From Argyresthia goedartella (lineage: Eukaryota; Arthropoda; Insecta; Lepidoptera; Argyresthiidae), in assembly GCA_949825045.1 (NCBI GenBank), contig OX463810.1:36342201-36406200 (forward strand): a stretch of DNA of 64,000 nucleotides. The letters are read 5' to 3'. A program made the translations under genes and the position numbers. A model generated the notes under the pieces. It saw nothing but the letters and a program-made list of their open reading frames with translations. It was not told the DNA's origin and did not search any database. Shown here piece after piece: positions 63,807 to 64,000 of this stretch. Every line of letters starts with the position of its first letter. Position 1 is the stretch's first letter.

Positions 63807-64000
63807 GAGCTCTTTGTAAGAAACTTCTATTTTATTCATGCGTCGGATGAAGTAAAAATATCTGTTAACCGCGAGACTTTCACACGAAGGGTTCCGTATC
63901 ATCGTGCAAGAAAAACGCAAAAAAAAACGTCTCAGGTATGGGGATGCCTTTTAATTTTGAAAATTGCGTGTAGTACAATTATTAAATTTATTCAAGTATG
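63807..64000. other. No gene seen; window edge
   Basis: GAAGGGTTCCGTATCATCG near 63886 is an R2-like piece. Nothing else. Confidence 0.4.

Overview
The window looks like non-genic or intronic DNA from a large, repeat-rich, AT-rich insect genome, most likely a moth or butterfly. This is an inference from the repeats: Helitron-like elements whose units begin TCCAA-CTAATATTATAAA and end CTAGT, tRNA-headed SINEs, and fragments of CR1-, RTE- and Jockey-type non-LTR retrotransposons, which together are typical of Lepidoptera. There is no bacterial gene organisation, no rRNA and no free-standing tRNA gene. Only two long reading frames exist and both belong to retrotransposons.

Layout. 1-3.4 kb: AT-rich DNA with a palindromic repeat (family R1) and Helitron-like units. 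3.4-4.2 kb: a SINE split by a 5'-truncated Jockey-type element with an 11-bp target-site duplication. 4.9-9 kb: decayed RTE and other non-LTR reverse transcriptase. 9.7-10.55 kb: two tandem copies of a hairpin-rich repeat (family R3) with a recurrent small ORF. 10.8-16.3 kb: CR1 tails, an R2 repeat, a 31-bp minisatellite and a reverse-strand CR1 copy. 19.19-19.27 kb: a likely host first coding exon with a THAP-like start and a strong splice donor; a 2.7-kb CR1-group element (811-codon ORF) lies directly downstream. 23-36 kb: SINEs, R3 copies, nested foldback elements, a three-unit Helitron-like array and retrotransposon debris. 38-51 kb: mostly unique sequence, with one likely signal-peptide exon on the minus strand (43.2 kb). 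51.47-55.63 kb: a Ty3/Gypsy-type LTR retrotransposon with identical 117-bp LTRs and a 5-bp target duplication, whose gag-pol ORF stays open although the reverse transcriptase catalytic centre has been removed in frame. 55.8-64 kb: SINEs, R1 copies and several long inverted repeats.

The retrotransposons are potential sources of trans-acting enzymes for the non-autonomous SINEs and the truncated copies. The repeated presence of the CR1 3' tail without coding sequence fits 3'-end recognition by its reverse transcriptase. The two candidate host exons (19190-19274 plus, 43196-43321 minus) are the only pieces that look like ordinary cellular genes. Both would belong to genes with introns larger than the space visible here. 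Family names R1, R2, R3 and F1 are labels made for this report.
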